From NCBI RefSeq assembly GCF_000090795.2, contig NW_003546256.1, positions 432,401 through 496,400 on the forward strand: a stretch of 64,000 nt of DNA. The letters run 5' to 3'. The notes under the pieces were generated by a model. It had not been told where the DNA came from. It searched no databases and saw only the letters and a program-made list of their open reading frames with translations. Both the position numbers and the translations under genes were made by a program. Below, one piece after another: positions 11,401 through 22,106 of the stretch. Within the stretch, counting starts at the first letter, position 1. Each line of letters begins with the position of its first letter. This DNA comes from Amphimedon queenslandica. Taxonomy: Eukaryota > Porifera > Demospongiae > Haplosclerida > Niphatidae.

Positions 11401-14400
11401 TTTTCCAAACTGGGTTCCTGTCCACAGTACGCAGTATATAAGTGATTATAATGACAAGAAATAATATCTTATCGATTGATTTGATGTGATATCTTAATGA
11501 TATCGTGTTACCAAGAATCTTTAAACCATGAACAACAAGGACACAATAACCCAAACTAACATTAACAAAAACAATGACAACAATGACAACAATGACAACA
11601 ATGACAACAATGACAACAATGACAACAATACCTTGGTATGTACAATATTCTCTCTGCGACCACGAAACCAACTCTTATAAATAAATTAGATGCTGGGACG
11701 AAGGGCACTACCATTAGTATCAAACCAAGAAAAATGACATCACTGTCTTTAGCCTAAAATTAAAATATACACACCCACATACACTTAGGGGGAGCAGTAC
11801 CAATGCTGATAAACACATACATTAACATCATTAAACTGAGAGACAGTCGGGCCACCAAGGATGCACTTACAAATTTTCTAAGTGGTAGGGAAGCCAAACC
11901 AGTCAGATAAAGTATGAAAACACATGTGCTGATATTCCTAATATCTCCTAATGATTCCACTAATGGAATACTACCCATTTGCCAGTCATAGGAAAGGATT
12001 GATGGATACACCAACAGCTGTGCATTGAAGTAACACAAGTAGGAGTAGGTCAGGAGTTTTGTGAGTAAAGAGTCTGAGAATGAGGCTGGATTATCATAAG
12101 AGGAGAACTGGGGTAGCATTCCTGAGAGCATCGATAAGCGAAAGGCGATTAACAAAACAGTTCCGATTGTGAGGACCAGTGTCCTAATGATAGCTGAGTG
12201 GCTAATGGTAAGAGAGGATCCGAACCTAAACATGTACAGACAAGCAAATATCAACAATACAAACGAGTAATTCCTACTAATGAAAGCAATCGTATAAAAC
12301 ACACACATGCACAGCCCATAATAAGTAATTTAATCAAAACACTGCATGATTGGGGACAGGCCAAAAGGGAGAGAGGAGAGATGAAAGAATTCTAATTAAT
12401 AATGTGTACACAATCCTTGAGAAGAAGTTACAGAAAAGCTACATAATCAAATCATTGTTATAAAGGTAACAGGTGACGCGTACATGTACATGTACGCGGT
12501 CAGTGTGACTGCGTCACATGATCCGTAGGTCTTCACGTATCACATAGATTAGGAATAATAAAATTAAAAGTAGCAAAATTTGATTTATTTTATTTGTTGT
12601 GATGACTGCAGAGTGTAGGAGTAGTCAGCAGCATATAATGCGTGACTTTTAATATAATAAAACGAGTACACTTAGGAAGGACTGTTGATATTAGCTATTG
12701 TCTTTGTCAGGAGAGATGTAATTATGTAGCGTCCTGATTGAATCAAAAGGTTGATCGTGATCAAAAGCACCTCTTTAAACGCTTTAAACGCTATTACATG
12801 CATCAATAAGGAGCTAATTTATGAGCTACAGATAAACAAGAAGGCTTACCAGTAAGAGAATGACAAGTGTTGTATGTAAACAAGGATTTGGACTTTGGAG
12901 CTGTATACCATATAGCTGGTAATTTTGGAGGAGAAAGCTTCGGCAAATTGCTAAATAGTCATGCAAGCTAATATATGGCTACATGCCATTGAGGATGTAC
13001 ATAATACTGATTCCAATCAAAATTGAATTTTCTTACGAATTTTAAAAGTTACTCAAAAATTGAGCCAAAATCCCTGTACTATAATAGTACATGGATTTTG
13101 GTCAAATTTTGCCAAAAATGACTAGGAGAGAATTCTCCATTTTTATAATATTTTCTGATGCATATACATGTCTTTATGCTGTGTATCAACTTTGAGCTGA
13201 TTCCAATCAAATTTTGGATTTTTTATGAATTTTTAAAGTTTCTTAAAAATCGAGCCAAAGACCCTGTACTATAGTACAGGGATTTTGGTCAAATTTTGTC
13301 AAAAATGACTAGGAAAAAATTTTCCATTTTTATAATTTTTTCTAATACATGTACATGTCCTTATGTTGTGTAGAAAGTTTGAGCTGATTCCAATCAAAAT
13401 TGGATTTTTTACACATTTTAAAACATGGCATAGTAGTAATTCTAGGAGTCTGTTTATACAAAAGGAGTATAATTGAATGTGTAATTGTAATTAAGATTTG
13501 TAATTGGCCCCATAGTACTGATACTTACTGAGATTCCTTATTATTAAGCATATTTTACTAACCATACTATGCATATTAGTAGTTGTACCTTGTTCTTGAT
13601 TGGAGTAGACTGTATAGCTCATACAGGATACATATCCCAAATACAGTTATACCATGTTCTTTTGAAAACATAGAGCAGCAACCAAATATCAAGCAGCATA
13701 TCAGCTATCAAAAGAAAAGAAAGAATGTAGTATCTGAAATATATTGATGCTCTTATGTTATGTAAAAAGTTTGAGACAATTCTGAGAACAAGTTTTTGAA
13801 TTGTGGGCATTTCAAAAATATGTGAATTTTTGATGCGCCTTCTTATTGTTACATATGTGAAGCAGAAGCAAAATATTACATTTGTATAAGTTTATTATTA
13901 TTATTCTTATTATCATTGTTATTATCATTATTATTATTATTATTATCATTGCTATTATTATTATTATCATTATTACCTTAATAAAAAACATTAATTTGCT
14001 TGATTTCTCGTGTATAGAGTAATAATAACAAAGAAAGCTCAATAGAAAGAACAGGCAGGACAAAACATCAGCCCTTCCTACAACACCAGTTACCTAAACA
14101 TGAAAGGTCATACATTATTAACTGGTAAACAAATTTAGGGCGGAGCTCAGAAGGTGCTAATCAACTTTTAATTGCTCGGTAATCATTTTTTAATGTAGAG
14201 GGATTGGCTCTATAATTACGATAACTATACAAAAAAGAAGTGCAATCCATGGAATAATTATGTATCAGTGTTTTAATTAAATTATTGGCTTAAGAAAATA
14301 GCTTTATCGTCTATTTGAGTGGATAACTACTTTCATTTAGTATTGCATAGCTAAGCCTTCCTATACTAGCTATACAAGACTCCGCCTACTCTTTACAACA

Positions 14401-14952
14401 AATTACTGATAGTCTGATACTCACAGCTTCAGTGTGAATGGGATGAACAGCAAATAAAGCAGACATCATAAACGAATAGCTCTCCTTGTTAATTGTGTTA
14501 GATAGCACAACGCTCCTTGCGAGCCAATAAAATAACACAGTACACAAATAATGAAGGAGCATGTTGACTGCATGATAGCCTACTGGGTCCAGCTCATGCA
14601 ACCAGTAGTTGAGTCTAAAGCTCAGTGTGGTGAGTGGTCTGTATGACTTGTGACTGGTAGGATCGCTCATTGGTTTCCCCCAAAAGTCATTCCTCAGGAG
14701 ATTGCTCAGGGGTGTGTCTCCTGGTCTAACGTCGCCATTTTCTACAATAGAGAAGATGTCATCATGTACCAGCCCACAGGATAAACTGTTCCAATAAGAG
14801 ACTAAGCAAAGAGCAGCCAAAGAAAAGCAGGAAACCTTTAAAGAGCTGGTGATGCTCTTACAGTGAAAGGGCTTCTTCTGCTGCATGCTAGCTGCAACAA
14901 AAGGGGTGGAGCTGCTAGGCCACACCTCCATTAACATCAACATTCGTTTCAC
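7047..14952 (-). CDS. TMTC: TMTC-family ER protein O-mannosyltransferase (TMTC/TPR)
   Basis: Sixteen exons: 14425-14952, 13977-14093, 13589-13704, about 11821-12225, 11632-11742, 11382-11555, 11185-11298, 10483-10623, 10233-10283, 9342-9502, 8473-8608, 8071-8215, 7767-7895, 7390-7509, 7252-7329 and 7047-7163; about 880 aa. The N-terminal half has many membrane segments with family hallmarks: [58 protein letters not shown] (usually KEQGITV), FDNPASF-like YDNPASF, and PASNLF...[17 protein letters not shown]. The C-terminal half is a run of TPR repeats ([66 protein letters not shown]). TMTC proteins act in the ER and O-mannosylate cadherin-type domains. The exon 4/5 junction is the least certain: an alternative acceptor would start exon 5 at 11753. 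The gene is head to head with the beta-galactosidase. Confidence 0.92.
8399..8435. repeat. (CT)n microsatellite
   Basis: Nearly pure TC repeat in the TMTC intron just downstream of the exon ending at 8473. A simple repeat only. Confidence 0.9.
11556..11631 (-). repeat. 76-bp intron made largely of a 9-bp minisatellite
   Basis: The intron between TMTC exons 5 and 6 is only 76 bp. Most of it is a tandem 9-bp unit (TGACAACAA on the plus strand, about six copies at 11574-11627). It keeps GTATTG at the donor and TGTTAG at the acceptor, and reading phase is restored across it (…YIP-SLGYC). Confidence 0.85.
13010..13425 (-). repeat. 185-190-bp palindrome-core repeat, two tandem copies (locus 1)
   Basis: Two adjacent copies lie in the TMTC intron between exons 3 and 4, in reverse orientation to most other loci. 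Each has an 'attccaatcaaa' end, a GAGCCAAA...CCCTGTACTATAGTACAGGG core (13262; the 13072 copy is imperfect), a conserved 'aaaaatgactagga' block and a 'tacatgt…ttatg' block. The palindromes are 190 bp apart. No coding capacity. Confidence 0.85.
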
Positions 14953-15005
14953 CTCACGTGTATCGTCTTCGACATCTTGTCTGTTTCCCTCTAGCTCTGG
15001 AGTCC
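14953..15005. promoter_or_regulatory. 53-bp interval between TMTC (-) and beta-galactosidase (+) start codons
   Basis: The TMTC ATG is at 14952 (minus) and the likely beta-galactosidase ATG is at 15006 (plus). The interval ends in CTGTTTCCCTCTAG, a good 3' splice acceptor, at 14981-14994. This suggests the beta-galactosidase has an upstream non-coding exon whose promoter lies inside or antisense to TMTC exon 1. An in-frame upstream ATG at 14958 exists but would leave almost no room for two 5' UTRs. Confidence 0.5.
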
Positions 15006-18000
15006 ATGGCTATCAGGTTATCTCCAAATGTCCGTAGAGTCTTAAGCAAAATAAGACTGAACAGAGCTCTTGTCATAATAATCATACTTGCAGTTTGTTT
15101 CATCCTCTACCTTCTCTTGCCCACCTCTAGCAGTAGAGAGGACGAGAAGGCACCTTCTAATTCTCTCTTGGACAGACTGAAACCTAATGTCGGGAGAAAA
15201 CCAGCTGATCCAGCCCTCTCACTGGATGAAGACAGTTTCTACATTCGTGGGAAGAAGACTCACATATTAAGTGGTTCTATACATTATTTTCGTGTAGTTC
15301 CTGATTATTGGACCGATAGACTAAAAAAACTCAAAGCCATGGGTCTCAATACTGTTGATACGTAAGCACATTCTTACCTTTAGAAAGGGAAAATAAAAAA
15401 AATATTCATTTAGATTAATTTAATCACTTTGATTTAGCCACTCCTATTTTAACAAAAAAATGATGATTGGTTCAAGCTCTTAATATTAATGAAATGGTTC
15501 TTCAAAGTTGAAACATACAGTATTTTTATTTTAGTTATGTATCGTGGAACCTTCATGAGCCCATGCCAGGAGAGTTTGACTTCTCTGGACTGCTGAATAT
15601 ACATGAATTTATTAAAATAGCTCACAGCCTGGAGCTCAACGTTATAGTGAGACCAGGACCTTACATATGCTCTGAATGGGACAATGGTGGACTCCCTGCG
15701 TGAGTTTATTTTATTTATTTTTAGTCTCTTTTTCCCTCTTTATCTCTCTCCCTCTCTCTCTCTCCAGTTGGTTGTTGCATGATCCTAATATGAAGATAAG
15801 GAGTAATTATAAACCTTACCAAGATGCTGTGAAGAGATTTTTTACAAAACTATTTGAAATATTGACACCACTCCAGGTACATAAAAATATCTCTCAATTT
15901 CTCTCTTACCAATTCCTCTTTTCTTATTAAAATTTTCTCTCCCCTAAGTCTTCATATGGCGGTCCTATCATTGCTTTTCAAGTTGAGAATGAGTATGCTG
16001 CTTACGGCCCTCGTAATGCGACTGGTCGTCATCACATGCAGTATTTAGCTAATCTCATGAGGTCACTTGGAGCAGTTGAGCTCTTTATTACGTCTGATGG
16101 TCAAAATGATATAAAAGCATCTAGTGACATGGCACCAAACAATGGTAAGGGAATGAGAGAAAGAGAGAGAGGAATTATTTTGCTGTTATTAAATATATAC
16201 ATTTATATTTATTTTTTGTAGCTCTTTTAACTGTCAATTTTCAAAACGATCCCAGCGAGGCCTTAAACAAATTGCTGCTAGTCCAACCAAACAAGCCGCC
16301 GTTGGTGATGGAGTATTGGACGGGATGGTTCGATCACTGGGGACGCCGACACCTCGAGAGAACTCTTTCACCATCACAGCTGATTGTTAATATTGGGACA
16401 ATACTACAAATGGGCGGATCCTTCAATTTATACATGTTCCATGGTATCGTTAATGTGTTATTGTTATTATTATCATAAAATAATCAAATTATTAAAGGAA
16501 TAGAGAATATCAGTAGAAATCATGATATTCCTATTTTATTTATTTATTTATTATTGTTGTTGTTTTTTGTTGATTTGTTTACTGTTTTGTTGCAGGTGGG
16601 ACTAATTTTGGCTTTATGAACGGAGCTAATATTGAGGGAGGAGAGTACAGACCTGATGTTACTAGCTATGGTACTTCTTAGTATTTTATAAAATTTCATT
16701 ATCCTTGCTATTGTTAGATTATGATGCTCCATTGTCAGAAGCAGGTGACATTACAAAGAAATATACATTACTGAGAGAATTACTCAAAGAAGCTGTTCCT
16801 CATAGCATACGTGAGATTTTACTTTTATCAGTAATGAATATTAACAGTTCCCTCCCTTCCTCCCTATAGCTAATCCATTACCTGATATACCACCTAACAG
16901 TGTTAAAGAGTCATACGGTATTTTATATCATAAATGTATAATATAATTAAGGGTATTTTATTTTTGGAAAAAAGCATGTGCTATAGTACAGGGTCTTTGT
17001 CCAAATTTCACCAAAAATGGCCAGGAGATAATTCAACTTTAAAAAAATTTTTTCCTGATACATATTCATGTACATAATATGTACTTATGTTGTGTAGCAA
17101 GTTTGAGCTGATTCCAATCATAGCTTAAAAGCATTAAATGTGTAATTTCATTAGGTGATGTACACTTGCCACTTTGTCTCAGTTTATTTCAGACATTGGA
17201 CTACATACCAGTAAGATAAAGCCTCATTATGTAGAGGGATTATTTTCTCTCTCTTTTTGTCTCTTTTTCTTCTTCTCCTCCTAGCCTCCCCAAGAGTCAA
17301 AGAAGCCAATCCCAATGGAGTATCTATCAATCAACAAAGAAACAGGACAAGCATATGGTTATGTGCTGTATAGAACAAACATATCGCCTTTGAGCACTAA
17401 AATGACAATAACTAAACTCAAGGATTATGGAGTGGTCAGTTTAAGCTAACATGATCATGATGATGGTGGTGTTATTGTATTTTAATTTTTCTTGCTATAG
17501 GCACTTTATGATGGGACCCCGTTTGCTAAACTTTCATCATTTGCAAGTCAAACTGTCCTTCTTCCCCAACCTAGTGCAAAGGTTTCTCCCACTCCTTTCT
17601 TTCATATTGTACTTCTTTTTTATTCGTTTGTGTCCAATCTCTTGTTTAGTCGTCTGATGTTAATTTGGATCTCTTGGTTGAGAATAGTGGACGAGTGAAT
17701 TTCGGCTCACAAATTGGAGATAGGAAAGGTTGCATTATTTTTCAATATTTATTTATTTTATTTATTTATGTACATGTTAGGTATTAGTGGAGTTGTCATT
17801 GTTGATGACGAGTTCCCAAAGTCGTGGCAAATTTATTCGTTTGAGTTCAAGTCAAGTTATATAGAACAGTGAGTGATTAGCATAGCACCATTGACTGAGG
17901 GTCCACTAAGTGAACTTTTAAACAGCATGAGCTTCATGAGCTAGCAAGCACAGTACATGGAATTTGGAGCAACTTTAAATATTCATAAAAAATCAAAACT

Positions 18001-18721
18001 TGATCAGAATCAACATGTTATGTCAAAATTTTTATGGTCTGCAGTGCACCTTATTTTTGACTGATCTATCAAAATTTGATCCTCCAACTAAACTGTACAT
18101 ATTATGTGCATAGGGAACTTTGACCAATGGCATAATACAATTTTTTAACCAATCTACGGACTGTATGTTTAAATACAAGTAATTAGTAGTGTAAGTGTAT
18201 TTAGTTAATTCATTAATCTAAGAGTGTTTTATTATAATTACATTCTTATCTGTCCTTTATTTGCTAGTGTTATGGCTGGGGGGCTGTGGAGTCGCTCATC
18301 AGCTGGTACACAAACTGGTCCCGCTCTTTTTAAAGGAGACTTCACCATTAGCACCACACCTCAGGACACTTTCATTGATATGACTGTAATATACATAGTC
18401 AAAATGGCCCCCGTTTATATTAGGCTCTTTCTGTTAGGGTTGGACTAAAGGCCTTGTTATTATCAATGGTGTTAATCTTGGACGTTATTGGACGATAGGG
18501 CCACAGCAAACCCTCTATGTGCCAGCACCTCTTCTAAGAAAAGGAATAAATAAAGTACTAACAAAGTGTTCTCTATATTTATTGTATTGTTCACTATCCT
18601 TTCACTCTCTCTCTCTCTCTCTCTTCTCCAGCTCTTGATATTTGAATTACATCGGCCTAGCTCATCCTTTACTGTTACATTTAGCAAAGAACCCGTCCTT
18701 GATTCTGGTGGCATGAAATAA
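15006..18721 (+). CDS. GH35 beta-galactosidase, membrane-anchored (GLB1L2/3-like)
   Basis: Sixteen phase-consistent exons: 15006-15361, 15535-15699, 15768-15876, 15949-16144, 16222-16443, 16596-16670, 16718-16810, 16870-16917, 17155-17210, 17285-17434, 17501-17581, 17650-17728, 17781-17868, 18268-18385, 18438-18554 and 18632-18721; 680 aa. A hydrophobic anchor (about residues 21-39) follows a basic N-terminus, so it looks type II rather than cleaved. The GH35 barrel is complete: [34 protein letters not shown], acid/base Glu225 in VENEY, nucleophile Glu306 in [12 protein letters not shown], and [13 protein letters not shown]. The C-terminal jelly-roll region has [14 protein letters not shown] and [20 protein letters not shown]. 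The family removes terminal beta-galactose from glycans. I prefer ATG 15006 because a splice acceptor lies just before it. The last codon is 122 bp from the convergent chondroitin synthase-like copy B. Confidence 0.93.
16964..17122 (-). repeat. Palindrome-core repeat, single partial copy (locus 2)
   Basis: Lies in beta-galactosidase intron 8. It keeps CTATAGTACAGGGTCTTTG, the 'ccaaaaatggccaggaga' block and the 'cttatgttgtgtagcaagtttgagctgattccaatca' end in degenerate form. The left palindrome arm is lost. Confidence 0.75.
17930..18060 (+). repeat. Palindrome-core repeat, fragment (locus 3)
   Basis: Degenerate fragment in beta-galactosidase intron 13. It shares the 'tacatggaatttggagcaact' lead-in and the 'attcataaaaaatc' to 'gatcagaatcaa' blocks with the other loci. 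No palindrome remains. Confidence 0.6.
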
Positions 18722-18768
18722 ATAGTACTAGCTCTGGGACAAACGGTTTATATTTGGCACCTTTTAAT

Positions 18769-18799
<31 letters not shown>

Positions 18800-18843
18800 T
18801 CATTAATTTTTATTAAAATGCATAGATACATATACACGTAATG

Positions 18844-21800
18844 TTACAGTTGCGTTGATGGCTCTTCTTCTTGCTGCTGCTGCTGCTGCTGCTGCTGCTG
18901 ATTCTCTTCCTCTTTCTTCTCAGAGTCACTTGGAGCAGTAGTCTCTTCACTGTACTCCTCTTCAAGGCCCTGTATGTCAAAAATGTATCGAGCGAGCTCT
19001 CTCCTGTCCGCCAGCACTTCCGCCTGTGACATGAGACAATGCTCCAACATTTTATCAGAGCTTTGCATCTTGCAAGACTTGGAGTGCCAGCGATGGAGAA
19101 GACTTGTATCGGGGGATCTCAGCACATCTAGGCCACTCTTCAGTACTCTCTCGTAGAGGTCCACGTCCTCCCCTCCCCATCCTATCATACCAGTGTCCAG
19201 TCCTCCGATAGATTTGTAGTCAGATTTATAAATGCAGAGCATCCCGTAAGCATAGTAGCCCCAGTGGCCCTGCTCTCGGCTGATACCGTATCGACTGGGA
19301 TGCCAGGATTTCCTGTACACGTACTTACGATTGTATAATTTGAAAACTTCCGGATAATACACACTGCTCCCTTGTATTGTATTACGGCGACACTTTTTAA
19401 GGAACTGTCTGTCTATGGTCATGTCGATATCACAGAAAAATGCAAGATCATTGTCTTTGAGGCTAGACATGCCCAGATCAAGGGCCTTGCCTCTAGAGAA
19501 CTCTCCGAAACCTTGTATGACAGATATCTCAGCCTTTGGGTATTTCTTAGAGTAGAGAGTAACATTCTGTCTCACTAACTCTATATCATTTTCACCATAC
19601 ACAGATAGAACCAAGTGGACTTTCTCTCTCGTCCTAAGAGCAAGTTTCTCATACATTTGAAGGAAGTCAACCAGCCTCTGGTTAACTCTGGTGATCGGGA
19701 CCACAAAGTGAATAGTTTCAGTCGAGTTCGATTTTGAGGGTAGGACGATATAACTTGAGGCCAATGGACGTAGCAACTTAATCCTTTTCTCGACTTTCCT
19801 CCTCGGGTGCCTGGCCTCCACAAACTTAGCATCTATGATGTACTCATTGCCAACAAGTGGATTGTGCCTCACGTAGCCGTTTAGTATTTTCTTGAATCTC
19901 AGTTTGGCATGATGCTGCCTGCTCGCTGCTTTTACGGCTTCTTGTAAAGCCTTCTGCAACTCTATGGAGTGATATTTGTAAGTCCTCAGTGACCGGCGGG
20001 GCATACTGTTCTCATCCTCGTAAATATTAATAGCATCAAAGTAATGCCAGGACTGGACTTGGAAACGATTGTGCGGATGGAACTTGCTCACAGGGATTGT
20101 AACAGAGTCTGAGTTATCATCTGTTTCCTTCTCGTTGGACTCATCAGTTTTCAATCTTAAACTAGTGCAATGCTCTTCAATAGTTTCATCCTCCAGTACA
20201 GAGTGTGGCATACTCTGACAGAGGCTTTTGACGTGCTCGTTGAGTTCAGTTGCTCTCTCTTGCGCTTTACTGAGCTCTTTTAGTTTATACAGGTAATGGA
20301 GAGAATACATCTGGTCATTTTCTTTGGCGTTATTGAGTGTTAAATAGTCCAGTATCGTGCTGCTCTCCTCCCATAACTTTTTAGAATCACTCGAGACATC
20401 ATATGCAAAGTATTTCAGTACCTAAATAAAATAAATCCAATTACGGCACAGAATGTTTTGCAAATAACAAGCTCTCATTATTAATTTATCAGTATACTGA
20501 ACTCGATGTGTTTCTGGCAAGATGGTAAGTGTGATGACCTTCTACAGTTTGCTATAGTAACATCACCCACGATAACCGTGGTTCGTAGTACATTGTTGAT
20601 GTACCTTTTGTTGTTGAATTGAGATTCAGTCAAAAAAGTGAGAACAAGAATGCATATGTCAATGACTTCAAGCCAGTATACCATAATGGGATGCATACAG
20701 GGATTAATGCAAGATTACTACTTTTACTATAATGAGTTATTAGTTCACAATCAATGCAGTGAATAAATGGAATTCTTTTAGAAAATGTTACTACAATGTC
20801 TTCCACATATTTGGCACATTTTATGCTTATCTTTTATATCAGGGACTTCTTAGATTACATAAAACATGTACAGAGTTTGCTTACCTTTTCATCCACGCTC
20901 TCTCCACATTCAAGGCCCATTGTTTTCTTTAGACACTTCCCTATTCTGTGATCCCATTCAATTTCCTCATCATTCATCACACAGGGCTGACTCTTAAGCA
21001 CCAAATGACTCAAAACAGACTGGCTAAGTACAATACTCTGACCATGGCAATAGGAGAATGGTTTATCCTCGTCTCCATCGTCATCCTGCTGGTGAGACAC
21101 TGGAACAACCGGTGTACCCATGTACACATTGCTGGTTGGGTTTAGACGTAAGAAGAGGTCCTGGAGGGCTTTGGTGTTCAAATAGACATCATGGTTAGCT
21201 AAAACAAACCAATTGTACTGATCAGAATAGTGATGATACACATAATCAAGTACAGACTCGACGTAATGCCATTTTGAAGGAAAGGAGGATTGACCTGGTA
21301 GATGTATAATGGGCATGCCGTCAGACTGAAGGTCCTGATGTTCAGAGGAACTCACAAAAAACTTTAAGTCTACAAGATCTCTACCCCAAGTATCGTATAT
21401 GGTCTCCAGCTTTGTTGAGTCAGCTCCATAGCTGAGGAGTATTACAAGGTACAGCTTTTTGTGAAGAGGGTGAGAGATGGTACTAATGGAAGGTGAAAGG
21501 GAGCTTGGTTTGCTCGGGATGTAGTTGAAGTGAGGAGTTGTTTTGCTTACATTTCTACTAGTGTTACTACTATGTGACAAAGGAGACTGAGCTTCGTCCT
21601 GCACAAAAGAACAACAATGATTAAAAGAAGCTACAGAAGAGAGTATCAACTTACCGCTCTTGTATTCCCATGAAATTTATCAGTAGCTTCTAGAGCCATT
21701 CTTGGGAGCCTATCAAAGTCCTCCCTGTAAGAGAAAGTGCCTAGTTTCAAGCCATAGGTGAGGGTTAGGGCGCATCCTAAAGACAGTCCGAGGACTGTTC

Positions 21801-21849
21801 CTACAAGTAAGGTCACTAGACCTCGCCGTCCCTTCAGACAAGCGTTCAT
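18844..21849 (-). CDS. Chondroitin sulfate synthase-like bifunctional glycosyltransferase (copy B)
   Basis: Three phase-0 exons, 21655-21849, 20885-21598 and 18844-20421, give 828 aa. The N-terminal anchor (about residues 11-34) is hydrophobic. The GT31-like half contains YDTWGRD and WFVLANHDVYLN; the metal-binding DDD is reduced to NHD. The C-terminal GT7/CHGN half is well kept: FQVQSWHYFDAI, ILNGYVRHNPLVGNEYIID, AFFCDIDMTID, GWGGEDVDLYERV and LLHRWHSKSC. The protein ends in an acidic tail with about ten glutamines encoded by a CAG run (plus strand CTG, 18872-18900). The family role is chondroitin chain assembly in the Golgi. Exon layout differs from copy A, which has only one visible intron, so duplication is likely old or followed by intron loss. 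Confidence 0.88.
18872..18900 (-). repeat. CAG/CTG trinucleotide run encoding poly-glutamine
   Basis: About nine pure CTG units on the plus strand, read as CAG on the coding strand. They encode the Gln tract near the C-terminus of chondroitin synthase-like copy B. Flanking codons encode Glu and Gln. Confidence 0.95.
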
Positions 21850-22106
21850 AATTAAATGGCTTGCTTAGCTTTCAGAAGGAGGAGAATGGTGATGAGGCGA
21901 GAGTTGATTTAAGAGAAAAGCGAGGAAGAGTAGTGGGACAATACAAACACAACGCCCCCTCTCTAAACTAGGTGCATGAATGCAATTTCAAAATAATTAT
22001 TATAAAATAAATTTATCATTAGATGATTCCACATAAACACACACACGCACACAAACACACATCCAACTCTCTCTCTCTTGTGTCTTCACTTTCTTTTCAA
22101 ATGAAA

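Noticed and set aside
11382-11555. Possible intron after HGLKILG in TMTC exon 6
   Set aside because: The full frame continues through a hydrophobic segment to [17 protein letters not shown], as in other TMTC proteins, so no intron is needed.
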